From the NCBI GenBank assembly GCA_037349315.1, contig JBAIAC010000001.1:37014001-37078000 (forward strand): a DNA stretch of 64,000 nucleotides, written 5' to 3'. The notes under the pieces are model-generated. The model was not told where the DNA came from. It ran no database searches and saw only the letters and a program-made list of their open reading frames with translations. Shown piece by piece: positions 24,203 to 36,154 of this stretch (position 1 is its first letter; every line of letters starts with the position of its first letter). The stretch comes from Chelydra serpentina. Lineage: Eukaryota > Chordata > Testudines > Chelydridae. The position numbers and the translations under genes are program-made.

Positions 24203-25415
24203 CTGGAATAATTAAGTAAAGAATATTCAGGTTAGTGTTACTGTAAGATGCTCACCTCTAGAATATATTACATAATCATCTTGGGTAAAATTCACCCATC
24301 TTCAGAGGTCCACTGAAGACTCATTAAAGCCCTCAGTGGAACTTAAATAGTGCACGGGCCTTGAGCTAGCCCTCTTCGTGGGGGTGAGCAGATTCAGTTT
24401 TAAAACATTTTGTATCAGTATTTTTTCCCCTTCAGCTTTCAGAACAAAAACCAGTCACTGAAAGAGTGAGTATATTTCCAAGCTAGTAATTCTTCATTGG
24501 CAGTAACGCCTTAAATTTTTCTTTATAAAAATCTGTCCCTGCACTTTTTCAAAAGGTATATAAATCATCTCAAATACCTTTCCCATTATTCTTTTAAAGA
24601 AAGGGACAAGAAAGTATTACCATGATTTTTAAATGACATTTCCTATTTCATTTTAAAAATACAAATACCCTAGTACCAAAAGTTGTCAAGTTGTACCTAA
24701 TGTTTATGACTGGTTACTGAAATTGTCAAATTATATTGAAAGATTCTAGTATTTGTAAACTGAAAGAGAATTTAACATAAGCAAGATGACTGGGCAAAAA
24801 AGTAAGTAATGCCTATCTATTTTTATTTGTGACTCTTTAATCATGCAAGCAATTGGCCCTGTCTTGCAGTCCTTACTGAGACAAAATTCTCATTTATTTC
24901 AAATGGTGATTTGTCTTGAATAAGGAAAACAGGACCCTATATTAGTACCCTATATTAGTAAATATAGCTTAAACGTACCTCCTTGATTGTTGATATTTTT
25001 CATTTTGCAAGGCAAAGGCAAGTAAAATGGATTTTCTGTCTAGAGAATGGAAAGTTTTGTACACCTGCTGTGTACCCGAAGAGTATCAATTAGGTGCAAA
25101 ACAATTCTGCAACATGGAACCTGTGCCGCCCTGAGCCATCTCTGCAATCTAAAATAGGGGAGTTCCACACCAATATAACAGCCTAAAAGTTAAGAATTGT
25201 GGAGCTACTTGGAAATGTCACTAGTAGAAAACTGGAGATTTTTCTCTTCTCAGTGCTTTCAGGATTAGTCTAGATGGGAGAATGGGGCCCTAAAACACCA
25301 TAACCTGCTGGAAGAATGCCTGGGAGAAATACTCCAGCCCTGGGCTTTTTAATGACTGTTCTCTTAGTCTGTGCATCTATTGTACTCAGGAACTAGATTA
25401 CATTTGCTGCTGGAG

Positions 25416-26098
25416 CATAGGCATGGGACGTAGGTGTGCAGGGGGTTCTGCAGCACCCCCAGGTTTTATGTGGGGCAGCTGGCCCCACGCCCAGGGCTCC
25501 ACTCCCCACCTTAGGTCCGGAGGCCGGCCCCATTCCCCGTTCCCCAGCCGCTGGCTCCACAGATAAAGCCTGGTGGTGCTTCCCATGCCTATGCCCTGCT
25601 CCTGGCCCTCTGCCTGCACTCCACTCCCCAACCCCTCACCTAGGGCTTGGGTCCTGGCCGCTGGCCCTGTGCCCGGGGCCTGCATCCAGGGCCCCACTCC
25701 CGGCCCCGTGCCCAGGGCTCTGCTCCTAGGGCCCCAGCTACCGGCCCTGCTCCCCGGCTGCTGGCCCCATGCCCGGCCCCTGCTCCCGGGGCCCCACGCC
25801 CACCCCCACCCCCAGGGCTCCACTCCCGGGGCCCCGCACTCAGCCCCACAGCCAGGGCTCTGCTCTTGGCCCTGCACATGGGGTCCCGGCTGCCAGCTCC
25901 TGCCTGGGGCTCCGCTCCTGCCCCACATTCGTCCCCAGCTGTGGCCTCAGCCCCCTTACCTCCTTCCAGGTTCCCCCTCCCGGAGACACAGCCCTCCTCC
26001 CAGCCTCAGTTCGGGGGGGAGGGGGGGGGAGGAGTATGGCCAGGGTAAGGGGGCTGGCTTTCAGCACCCCTACTACTAAAAATGTTCCAGTGCCACTG
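25416..26098. mobile_element. GC-rich hAT-like element with C-rich imperfect tandem repeats
   Basis: Left end cataggcatgggacg with ttctgcagcacccccagg; right end ctttcagcacccctactact and gttccagtgccactg. The right end resembles that of the MITE at 56117-56256. Flanks tgctggag and cactggag could be a decayed 8-bp duplication. The interior (25450-25990) is a run of imperfect repeats of the type ctggccc, atgcccggcccctgctcc, ggggccccac. ORFs of 97-176 codons here, in several frames and both strands, are low-complexity and not genes. Confidence 0.5.
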
Positions 26099-27056
26099 CA
26101 CTGGAGGAAAGAGTCTTTAAAATTTGTCAGTTGAAAGACAGGGATAAAATAAACTCCCATTGACTTTAACGGGGCCAGGATTTCACCCCAGGTCTTTTCC
26201 CCCCAAAGCTACATGCAATCCTGGGGATATGAGCCTTAACCTTACATGTTAAAAGGGTATTAAGCTTTTATTTAAATAGGGTCAGATTTGTTGTGACATA
26301 TCAGGGGGACCAGCAGTGTGGGGGGTGGGAAAAATGCCATCTCTCCACAATGCCTCTCTGAGAGGATAAAATTTTGTACTGAAGCTTGCTACATCTTAGC
26401 CAGAATCACCCCAAGTCTTAGAGCTCAGTCAACTAGACAGCTTTCATAATATTTCCTTCAAGTGCAGCCCTAAACATTTACAAGGAGTTCTATTCACACC
26501 TGTATACAACACTACTCCCTTGACCTGGCATCTCAGTCAGACACACTGTTTGGAAGGGCAGTGTTCCTGTTGAACTAGATCTGTTCAGCCTGTCTTCCAG
26601 GAGACTACACTACTCTCGTAAAACTCAAAAATGTTACTAGTAACTGGAGTTCTTTGTAAATATTGCCTATGCATATTTATACTCATATTCTTCTCCCCCA
26701 CCTCCTGCCCTTCCCTTCTTCCTCAGTTCTACTACTTTTTTGGTCTCCGAGCTTTAGTGGGAGGAATCAAGGTGGTTGAGACTGCACCTCTCCTTATGAC
26801 CTCAGACAGTGAACATTTGGTGCCATGAGGGGCACTTATGTGGTACCTAATAGGCACAGTTTTTCTAGAAGGATCCAATCTCCTGCGGCATCAAAAGCCA
26901 TCCCAACAGTGTGCATCGTACAGAGGCAATACTCCAGAAGCAGGTTTTATTTTGTTTGTTTAGTTGGTTGGTTTTTCCCCCAAAATATGAAATTTAACAT
27001 TTAACTCCATTAAACTGAAAAAACCCCCACCCCCAAACAAATCAACAAAACATAAG

Positions 27057-27061
<5 letters not shown>

Positions 27062-27095
<34 letters not shown>
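27062..27095 (+). repeat. Poly(A) run
   Basis: About 34 consecutive A. No recognisable retroposed gene or SINE precedes it, so I treat it as a simple repeat. Confidence 0.8.
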
Positions 27096-27097
<2 letters not shown>

Positions 27098-27446
27098 TAA
27101 AGCTCACTCTCAGTTTAGGTGTGGTGCTGTAGCATTTGTACTGTACTGAAGATCATGATCTTTGTTGTCATAATGGTTTCAAATTTCCATATAAAAACCA
27201 TGAGCAAGAAAAAGGATTCCAAATTCTGAGTCATCTGGCAACTGAGGTTTACAGTCCTAACAATAAATACTGGCAACGATTTAAGATCTTGCTCCCATCA
27301 CATCTATGATGATTTGAAGTTTGAAGAATCAGTGGTAATTTGATTAGCATCCAGCCACTTTAGGAACTGACATCAAAGGAAGGCATCTGCCATGTGGGGC
27401 TCCTCAGCTCCATATAAATGGTGCTCCAGATCTACATGGTTTAGGA

Positions 27447-27650
27447 CAGGGTTGGGGAACCTATGGGCCAAGGGCTGGATCCGGCCCATTGGTTAATTTC
27501 ATCCAGCCTGCGGCACCCCGCGCGCCCCACCCCATGGGGGGAAGCCCCAAGCCTCCGTGCCCCCCTCCCGCTGGGTGGGTGAGTGGCCTGCGATTGATTT
27601 TTTTTGTGTGGGTCAATGGCCCGTGACAGAAAGAAGGTTTCCCACCCAGG
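27447..27650. mobile_element. hAT-type MITE
   Basis: 204-bp element with ends cagggttggggaacct and aggtttcccacccagg, imperfect inverted repeats. Perfect 8-bp duplications gtttagga occur at 27439-27446 and 27651-27658. The interior has ggatccggcccatt and GC-rich filler. A 196-codon antisense ORF across this region is accidental. Confidence 0.8.
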
Positions 27651-28266
27651 GTTTAGGACATATGCAGCAGGGGAAGGTGGTAGTCTTGCAGAACTTCTAA
27701 AGTAGGCAGACATGTACTCTGTCTTATGAGCTCTGATGTTCCGGTTTCCTCCAACATAGTGCTTCAGATCCTTCCAGCACTCATGGCACCACATGCCCTG
27801 TTTCCCAGCCAGCCACACTTTCCAGAAAGGCTCTCCTCTTTCACAGAGCCTGAGCCTAACAGTAGTGAAGCTCCATTTCAGTGGGGCGAACACTTGGATT
27901 GGACCCTCACCCTCCTTAGAAGTCTCACCCTGCTCCCCTACAGATAATTCTTTAACCCTTTCTATCTCACATTCTGAGACACAAACAATAGGTGGGTGAC
28001 TGCCCTGGGGAGATCCCCAGAAATTCCCCATTTGTCACTGCTTTCAGTGCAGCTCTGCTACATAAATCTAGCCCTAATTTAAGTGGCAAGCCTTTAATGT
28101 GCACACTGTGCTTTGAATAGATTCCATTAATGGGGCATCAACTTTCATTATGCTTTAAGACAGATACTTTTTAACATTTGTACATGGCTATCTTTAATTT
28201 TTTTATATCACTTATACTTTGCATAATTAAAGAAAGTGCACAGTATTCCCACTGTTAGTTTAGACT

Positions 28267-28325
28267 GTGCTGGTTTCCCAACCCCGATGTGGCCCTCGGG
28301 CCAAAAAGTTTGCCCACTCCGTGTT
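28267..28325. mobile_element. Fragment of a hAT-like MITE
   Basis: The words ggtttcccaaccccgatgtg and ccctcgggccaaaaagtttg followed by cccactcc resemble collapsed ends of the hAT MITE class at 27447-27650. No target duplication was seen. Confidence 0.4.
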
Positions 28326-29565
28326 AAAGGGTGGTAGAGATCCCAGTCTGGCAAGAAGTCCCACAACAATCACAATTATTCTGTCTGAAATCATCTGGAT
28401 GCCTCCCAGGACTCCCACTGCCATGTGCCCCCTTTGCAATGCTCTTTTGTGGGCTGTTACTAAAAAGTCACAATATCACCATTAATAAAGTGATACTAAC
28501 TGATTGATCCTGGCTGAAATCCATTGGCACTCTGCCTGAGGAATAACTAATGATTTCAGGATTCAGCTTAAAGACTTATCTTCCACATACTCCAAATACT
28601 CCAAAGTGAACAGATACACTGTCAAGCATTCTGAAAACTTTTCAATAGGCATAGACATTGGGCTATTGCATCTTTCTTTCCCACAAATGGACACCAGACT
28701 AATAGACCCCAAATTTACTGAATCATATTACTGATATAATGACCAAACAACATACTGGATATCTGAATGACAGGTTGTTAAAAAGAAGAATATTCTCCAA
28801 TATAACACTGGCTGAGTAACAGGCATTGTCTCATAAGAAGAGTAGAGAAACTCTTAAATACTTCCAGACTTTCTAAAAGGACTTGTAAAGAATTTGTTTT
28901 GGCTTATGCAGAACATTCTTTATAGGCAAGTAAAAATTATCCAGCTTTCTTTTATTTGAGTAATTAAAACAATGTTTGGTGTTTTGGTATCCGATACATC
29001 TTTAATCCTCTGATATTTCAGGGTATTGATTTTGCAAAGCATCTATTGTGGATGAAGCATAATATCCTGTAAATGGATCCACACTGATTTTCTGACAGTC
29101 TATTTGTTTAAAAGCTTCTGAAGCCAAACCATGAGCCTCAAGGAATTCCAGACAACTATTTTCTATTATGAGTTGGTATTTTTAAGACTACTTGCAAGAA
29201 AAAAAGTTTTTAAAAGTGCTCTGAAAAAAAAGTACTAATGTGTGAAACATCTGATTTTACTTTACCTCCCCCCTTTTTTTTAAAAAAGAATTTGTCAAAT
29301 TACAATATGGCAGGTATTTGCTATAACTGTCAAACAATGAAAATCTATATTCTTTCACTTCCATAGGAAATGTCTGTAAAATCTGAAGTACAGTATGGTA
29401 ATTTATGTTGTTTAATAAGCAAGCTACCTTAATGTTTGACAAAATGGCACATTACTATGGCCATGTTTCCACACTAATCCCTGATACATCTACAACTATA
29501 TCATACATCATTTACATGAAAGCACTATAAATGAATTAGTTTATTCACTAATAACTATCAATATA

Positions 29566-30248
29566 CAGTAAAGGCTGTTTTATCCGCACTTCACCGACTG
29601 GAAAGGTATATAAATCGGCATTTCTAATCTTCATTGAAAGTCTGGTTTAATAGTCCGGTTGGCACGGGGCCGGCAGGGGGTTGGGGCACGGGAGGGGGTG
29701 TGGAGTGCGGGCTCTGGGAGGTAGATGGGGTGCAGGAGGGGCTGTGGGATGCCAGATCCGTGGGCCACTCATCAGAGGTAGCTCCGCGCAAGCTGCGACC
29801 TATCCCAACTGCTCCTAGGGGGTGGTGTGGCAGGAGGCTCTGCACACTGCCTTTACCTGCAGGCACCACCCTCCCAGCTCCCACTGGCTACTGTTCCCAG
29901 CCAATGGGAGTTGCAGAGCCAGTGCTCGGGGTGGGGCGGGGGCAGCACGCAGAGCCGCCTGCCGCATCTCTGCCTAGGAGCAGCCAGGAGAGGTCACTGT
30001 TTGCAGGGAGCTGCCCGAGGTGAGCGCCTGCCCGGATTCAGCACCCTGCACCTCCTCCCGTGCCCCAAGCCCCCTCCCACACCCAAACTCCCTCCCAGAG
30101 CCCACGCCCCACAACCCCTCCAGCGCTCCAACCCCCAGACCTGCATCCCCTCCCACACCCAAACTCCCTCCCCCTTAATTAACCGGCATTTTTCACTTAC
30201 CCTGCCTCCTTCATTCCCCCAACATGCCTGATAAAACAGCTTTTACTG
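29566..30248. mobile_element. Tigger/pogo-type non-autonomous DNA transposon
   Basis: Terminal inverted repeats cagtaaaggctgttttatc and the complement of gataaaacagcttttactg (18 of 19 match) are flanked by TA on both sides (29564-29565 and 30249-30250). This end motif and TA duplication are typical of Tigger/pogo elements of the Tc1/mariner superfamily. The 683-bp interior is GC-rich with C-rich direct repeats (ccctcccacacccaaactcc occurs twice near 30070-30175) and does not encode transposase. Confidence 0.85.
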
Positions 30249-30334
30249 TACTTTGTTGCCCTGATCACAAACAGATCTGTTTTGTGCTTTATTTAATACT
30301 TGCAGTTGGGAAAAACATGTTAGTGACTCAAGTC

Positions 30335-30449
30335 CAGTTTCCACAAACACTTACGCATATGCTTTATTTTATGCCCAAAGTGAATGGGACTACTAATTTG
30401 AACAGAGTTAAGCATATGCATAAGTTTTTGCAGGGACAGGGCCTGTGTC
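30335..30449. repeat. Palindromic MITE-like repeat
   Basis: Arms cacttacgcatatgctttat and agcatatgcataagtttttg around a centre with gtgaatgggactacta. Related in plan to 11871-11981. Confidence 0.45.
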
Positions 30450-30869
30450 ACAATCCATCCTCTGAACTTTGCCAACTTATAAACTTTTCCAACTGCCACC
30501 ATCTGTTTATTCTATACTTTTCTAAGCCCAATATTTAAAAGATGGGGGCCACCTCAATCCTAAATATATACATCTCATATGAAATCATTTCTGAAAAAAC
30601 ATGGTTTATTAAAATGCTTCCATAAAGTAATTTCTTTGGGATATTTATCAAGTACATGTTTACCATCTTCAATCATAATAATAATTTAAATAATTCAATA
30701 CTCCCTTGAGAAAACATTGGTCATGTTGAAAAATGGACGATAACTTACAATTCCCAATAAAGTCTTCAACAAGATTGATTATTTTTTATTTATTTTCATT
30801 TACGCACACAGGCTTTGCTCTATATGCCTCTTAATTTTAAAAATGCAATGGTCAAGTCGATTAATACAG

Positions 30870-31512
30870 TCAGAACTCCAGCTCAGGCACCCTTGCTGAT
30901 CTCAGCTATAGCAGATCCATGGGTCCTACACATGATGGTGTACCGCCTCTGGTGCACTAAATGCCCCAATAGCAACTACATGGGTGAAACCAGACAATCA
31001 CTCTTTCTTGAATGAACTCTCACAGGAAAATGATAAAAGACAAAAACACCCTATCACCTGTGGGTGAACACTCTTCACAAAGTGACCACTCTCTATATAT
31101 GACCTATCAGTCCTCATCCTCAAAAGAAACTTGCACAACACTTTCAAACGATGAGCCTGGGAGTGTAAATTCATAACTTTGCTATGATGAAAACCCTACT
31201 ATGCCAACCCTTCTCTTGTCGGTATAGTTAATCCTCATCCCCCAAAAGCGGAAGCTCTGCTGACAGGAGAAGCTCTACATGGGTGGTTAAGTCAGTATAA
31301 CTACATCACTCAGGGGTGTGGATTTTTTAAAACCTCTGAGCGACGTAGTTATAACAGTATAGGTCTGTAGTGTAGATCTGGCCTCCGTAAGCTTCCCAGA
31401 CCTGAAGAAGAGCTCTGTGTAAGCTCGAAAGCTTGTCTCTCTTACCTGCAGAAGTTGGTCCAATAAAAGATATTACCACACCCACCTTGTCTCCCTAATA
31501 TCCTGGGACTGG
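30870..31512 (+). mobile_element. Second-lineage Penelope-like element relic
   Basis: A degenerate GIY-YIG stretch (YRLWCTKCPNSNYMGETRQS, 30942-31003) retains the C-x-x-C and Y-x-G-E-T motif. The 3' tail downstream (31402-31495) has cctgaagaagagctctgtgt, aagctcgaaagcttgtctct and gttggtccaataaaagat. These tail words differ from those of the other PLE copies in this window, so it is a separate family. Multiple stops and frameshifts occur, and a foreign segment (about 31200-31385, with gtcggtatagtt, ctcaggggtgtgga and ctgtagtgtagatctggcc) interrupts it. Confidence 0.65.
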
Positions 31513-33010
31513 CTCGTCTATAACAACACTGCATATAGTAGTATGGTATGCAAACAGGTACAGACTTTCAGATAGGCAGCTGAAGGCTTTATAGGTCAAA
31601 ACAAACACTATAAATTCCACACAGTACTTAACAGATACCCAGTGCAGATCCAAAAGCACTATCATGTGCTTGAATTTCGTGCAGAGTACATTCAGTCAGC
31701 TAAGTTGTTTCAACTACATATTTCCCTTTAAACAGGAAAATGGTTTGCTTTTTGTTGTTGTAGTTTGGAGTGTGTTGGTGGAATTTGTTGGGTTTTTTAA
31801 GTCACAGAGCAGCCCACCAGAAATTGAATGGCTGTGATTTATGTAAAACCAACATTCAAAAAAATCCTATTCAAGAGGCTAGACTTACTTACTAATCAGA
31901 GAAGATATGGGAATTCCCCTGGTTTATTTATATGGTGAATAATAATTCTTCTTTATATACATTTAACTGGAAAGAAATCAAATCAATTTTGGGAAAGCTA
32001 TTTTTTTAGACAAGAGCCTTAAAACTAGAACATACTTATTTAAATGTCAGCATCTGTAGCAATATTACAAATATCTCTAATAAAGACTTATAGTGGCATA
32101 TGAGAGAAATCTATATACATATATCTTGACAAATCGTAGGCACCTGTGTGACTATATTCCATCTACACTGAAATGTTCCATAACAATTTAAATGCACATT
32201 AATCATACGTAAAATTAATAGGACTCAAATTAGCAGTACAACCTTTGTGTGCGTCACTGACACAACAAAAGTATTTTGGAAAATAACACGATATTCTGTG
32301 TCACAGTAAAGACATATTAGAATTAAAATGAAAAGCAGAGGAGGCGATGGGAAGGGGTCAAATAAATTAAACATAATGTTACTTATTTGCTTGGTTTATA
32401 AATAGGGCTGAGTGGACCAATGCTCTAAGCTGACAGACTCTTGGCTTCCAGAAAGATTCAAGAACAGGTATTGATTTGACCAATATTCTTTATGACATGG
32501 AAATATCAGTGTCTGGATCACAGATGAATTACTATAAGTTTCTGACATATGTGCAACAATCTTTCTGATGCTGATAAAGTATTTGGCAACAAGAAATGTT
32601 TCTTTCTGAGATAGCACTAAGGACCTCTAATGAAATCTATGAAATCTTCCAGAAAAAATGCTGACTCGGAGTTTCATTCTGAAAAAACTAAAGGCAGTGG
32701 GGATGGGTGAACTGACTGAAAAAGTAAGAGCCAGCCAGAATATAAACTCTTTCTCTATACCCAAGTTTTAAAATATTATAATAATAATCCTATTTCTAGA
32801 GGTGCCCATCAGCCCACCTTTGTCTCCTCTTCCCAATGACCAGGACACAAAAATACACAATAAAAAAAATATACTGTATACCTAAAAATATATCACTCTG
32901 ATTTCTGGGTGCTGTCATCATTTTTTATTCTCTCCCACACCTGCTCATCTCTTTTCTCTGACCCGTGAGGACCCCTGCCTTTGCTTACAGTCCTTTTGTA
33001 GGCTCTAGGT

Positions 33011-34245
33011 CAGCGGTGTCCAATAGAAATTAGATGCTAGCCACACTTGTGGTTTTGAATTGTTCTTATTCGCCACATTATAAAAAAGGATTAAAAAACA
33101 TACTACAAAGGACATTTCAAATGATTTTTTATTAATATCAAAAATAAGTAGATATTACAAAAAAATAATAGGTACTACTCACACAAACTTACTTCAGTGT
33201 GACACTTTGCTTCTTTTTCTTGTACGATAACCCTGAAATCTGGTATATAATTGATACTCACCACGCATCTTAACTCGGCCTCCAGTTTTTCATCCATAAT
33301 ACTTGATCTGTACTTGGATTTTATAAAATTTACTGTAGAAAAAGGGGATTCAGAGACCCATGTGGTTCCGAACATACATAATAGCTACGCAATAGCTAAG
33401 TTGAGTACCAAAAACTCATTTCCTTTTAAAAGGCAAGTCCACATAATCAAAATAGACTCGTCATTTACAGGACAAGCGATTTGGCTTTGAAGCAAAAGCG
33501 TATCTGTTTCAAAACTGCGCCTGTCCAAACAAAGCAGACTTACAATCTCTTGAGATAACTCAGAATTATTGATGTCAAATCGAAGTGGATTTTGCATAAA
33601 TTGAAAGGCAGGTTTGAATTTTTCAAAATTGCAAAAGCGTTCTTCAAATTTTTTTTTGCAGATTTTGCAACCAACATAAATGGTGCTGTCGATTAAAATT
33701 AGTGTTTCCTGCATACTGATTCATATTTGGAAAGTGCGTGAAATCTTGATTGTTCATATGTGACACAAAAAGTTTTAGTTTACATATAAATTCCCATATA
33801 TAAAACTAGCCAGCTCACAAATTAGCTTCCCGTGTTATATTTCGAAAGACAGTTTCAACAAAAACAACACACATGGACTTGTAACCTTGATAAGACAAAG
33901 CACATGACAAAACACGTCTACACTGTCGAGGTGCTAGGCATAAACTGACTCACTCTCTCTGCTCACGACTAGGGTAGGGAGGCAGGCCCTTACTAGCTGT
34001 TCTCACCTTCCAGGACCGCACTAGCGCCTGTCGCTATTACACGCAGCACACACACACCCACTGTCATCTATGCTGTTGTCTGTCTCGCACTATATCCTAG
34101 CCACGTTAACAAACTGTATATCAAAGCACGCAACCTGTCTTCCAGTACCGCTGTCTTCAACACCGATGCATTGCTCATGCATTAGCCACAATTCAATAGC
34201 CTATTCGCCACATGTGGCTAGTGGCGAATGTATTGGACACTGCTG
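33011..34245 (-). mobile_element. hAT transposon copy with transposase C-terminal remnants
   Basis: 1235-bp element with ends cagcggtgtccaata and tattggacactgctg (14 of 15 complementary) and subterminal gctagccacac/tgtggctag words. Perfect 8-bp duplications ctctaggt lie at 33003-33010 and 34246-34253. The minus strand encodes transposase fragments. 33714-33385 contains RFDINNSELSQEIVSLLCLD and ILIMWTCLLKGNEF. 33375-33175 contains FGTTWVSESPFSTVNFIKSK followed by YRSSIMDEKLEAELRC, the hAT C-terminal dimerisation motif (a family that also gave rise to GTF2IRD2- and EPM2AIP1-like host genes). The N-terminal part and catalytic residues are mostly missing and a frameshift separates the two pieces, so the copy is not autonomous. 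Confidence 0.85.
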
Positions 34246-36154
34246 CTCTAGGTGATTAGGCATCAGCCGGGTTTGGCAGTCTGGGCTGGGGTTGGGCTAA
34301 GTGCTTGTTCTAATGTTGCACGCTCTGGGCTTAAATGTGTAAAATATATTCTGGGTATCTCTGATCTGGGTAAGGCCAGAGTAATTGGGATTTGAATACA
34401 GCAGCCAGCCCAGGACTAGTGAAGACTGATACTTGTACCTGAGATTCATGAAAGAAATACCAAAAAAGGTAAGGTGGGCAGGAATGTGTTGGGGAGGGAG
34501 GAGAACCATGGGAGGGGTGGGAAAAAAACAGAGTGACAAGAATCACTGGCCTATGCCTGGGAGATCAGCTGATTATGTTCAACGAGGAAAGAGGGAAGAT
34601 CAGAATCAGTTTAGACACAATCAGAAGGAAAGAACGGAAATAAGGAGAGAGAAGGTGTTAAAAGGTTTGGATAGATTCAGATAACTTTGAATAAATTCTA
34701 TCCAAAATGAGACTCTTATGTTGCACAGTTAGACTCGAACAGTCAAGAAGTGTCTGAATTAAGGTTGCACATATGTATATGCTGCATAACTACACACACA
34801 AGACAAGTCCCCCAGTACAGCTCTGAGATTCAAGACAGTTTATTATAAATCGTAATTTTAAAAATCAGATGAACAGAACAGTTTTCACCCGCGCTAAAAG
34901 CAGAGAATAGAAATGGGAAGATAAGCAAGATCCTACACTACTTGGTTGATTTGCCTAAAAGGGACCACACACACATTTCTTCAGTCTCTTTTGCAGACAG
35001 TAAAATCACCCCTGATCTCAGAATAATTAATAAAAGGTTTTTAGAGTACTAAAGCCAACTATGCAAAGCCACTATGCAAGAAAATGCATAAACACTGACA
35101 ACTGTTAAGCAAAGTAAGAATACAGAAATTATCCAGAGCAGACTCAAGTATTTTAACTGAGGACTTATTACATGCTAGTATTAATAAAGAAAACTCAGTC
35201 TGGAAAACTCCATGGACATATAGAGAGGCCCTATCACATCTACCAAAGCAAATATTGAATAAATAAAAAATAAATGGCTCCTTTTAGATTATAGACCTAA
35301 CAAATTTATGATAGGTCCTAGTGCCTGCTTTTGGCTCTACAATTCCAGCTATAAATTAAATTGTTTAAACAGAAAGGTTTTCTCAGACTACATTGGGCTT
35401 TTTCCCAAGGTTGGCACTAAAATGATGAATACAGTTTGGGAGAAATAGGAACATATCTCAGTCTAAATTTGGAGGCACTGCCCACGTGCAGGGGAAGTGC
35501 AGAGAGGTACTGCTCCAGACCAGAGGGAGTACTGAGAAGAATATGTCTCAGACAAGCAAAACGCCTTGTGGAGCTCCCAGTCATGCAGGTGAGTGTACGA
35601 GCAGCTACACCAATCTGGGAGCTATCCTCCATTGGCTGGTAGATAAGACACCATAGCACTGGTATGTACCATCTCTTCCCCCACTGTACACCACAAAAAG
35701 AATAGGGAGGAACAAATTCCTGTGCTCTGTTGCATGTAATTCTACCTGGCCCTTATGCAGGCCTCAAGTGGACTCTTTATTCCTTCCACCCCAACTACTA
35801 CAGACAGAACGTGGCCCTAATTTGTAAACATAAAATATGCAATGATGGCAAACAAAAAACACATACCCCAGTACAAACATAGCATTTCTACAAGGATAGC
35901 ATGCCCCAAAACTGTCTGGGAAGTGTTGCCTATGCTCCAGGCCTGAACCTTCCTCTCGTATTTCTGGCACTTGGTAATAAACCATGTTAACAGAGGAGTA
36001 AGTTGTTTAGGGAGAAGAGAGGATGAACCGTTGAAGACACTCCCTGTAGCTTGCTGAAGCTGCAGCCATTTGATGAGAGAACCACCTGTTCTTATTTTTG
36101 AAAAGCATCCAGTAAAGGGAGAAGGAGGACCCAGCAGTATACATCGCCTGAAAG

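Noticed and set aside
25398..26160. Several overlapping ORFs of 97-176 codons, rich in Pro/Ala/Gly, on both strands
   Set aside because: They read through C-rich tandem repeats inside a transposon; overlapping frames in both directions and lack of any domain mark them as low-complexity artefacts.
27062..27095. Poly(A) run as the tail of a processed pseudogene
   Set aside because: No coding similarity or matching target duplication was found on the 5' side.
27441..28031. A 196-codon minus-strand ORF
   Set aside because: It crosses a complete MITE (27447-27650) and its target duplication, so it cannot be an ancestral gene.
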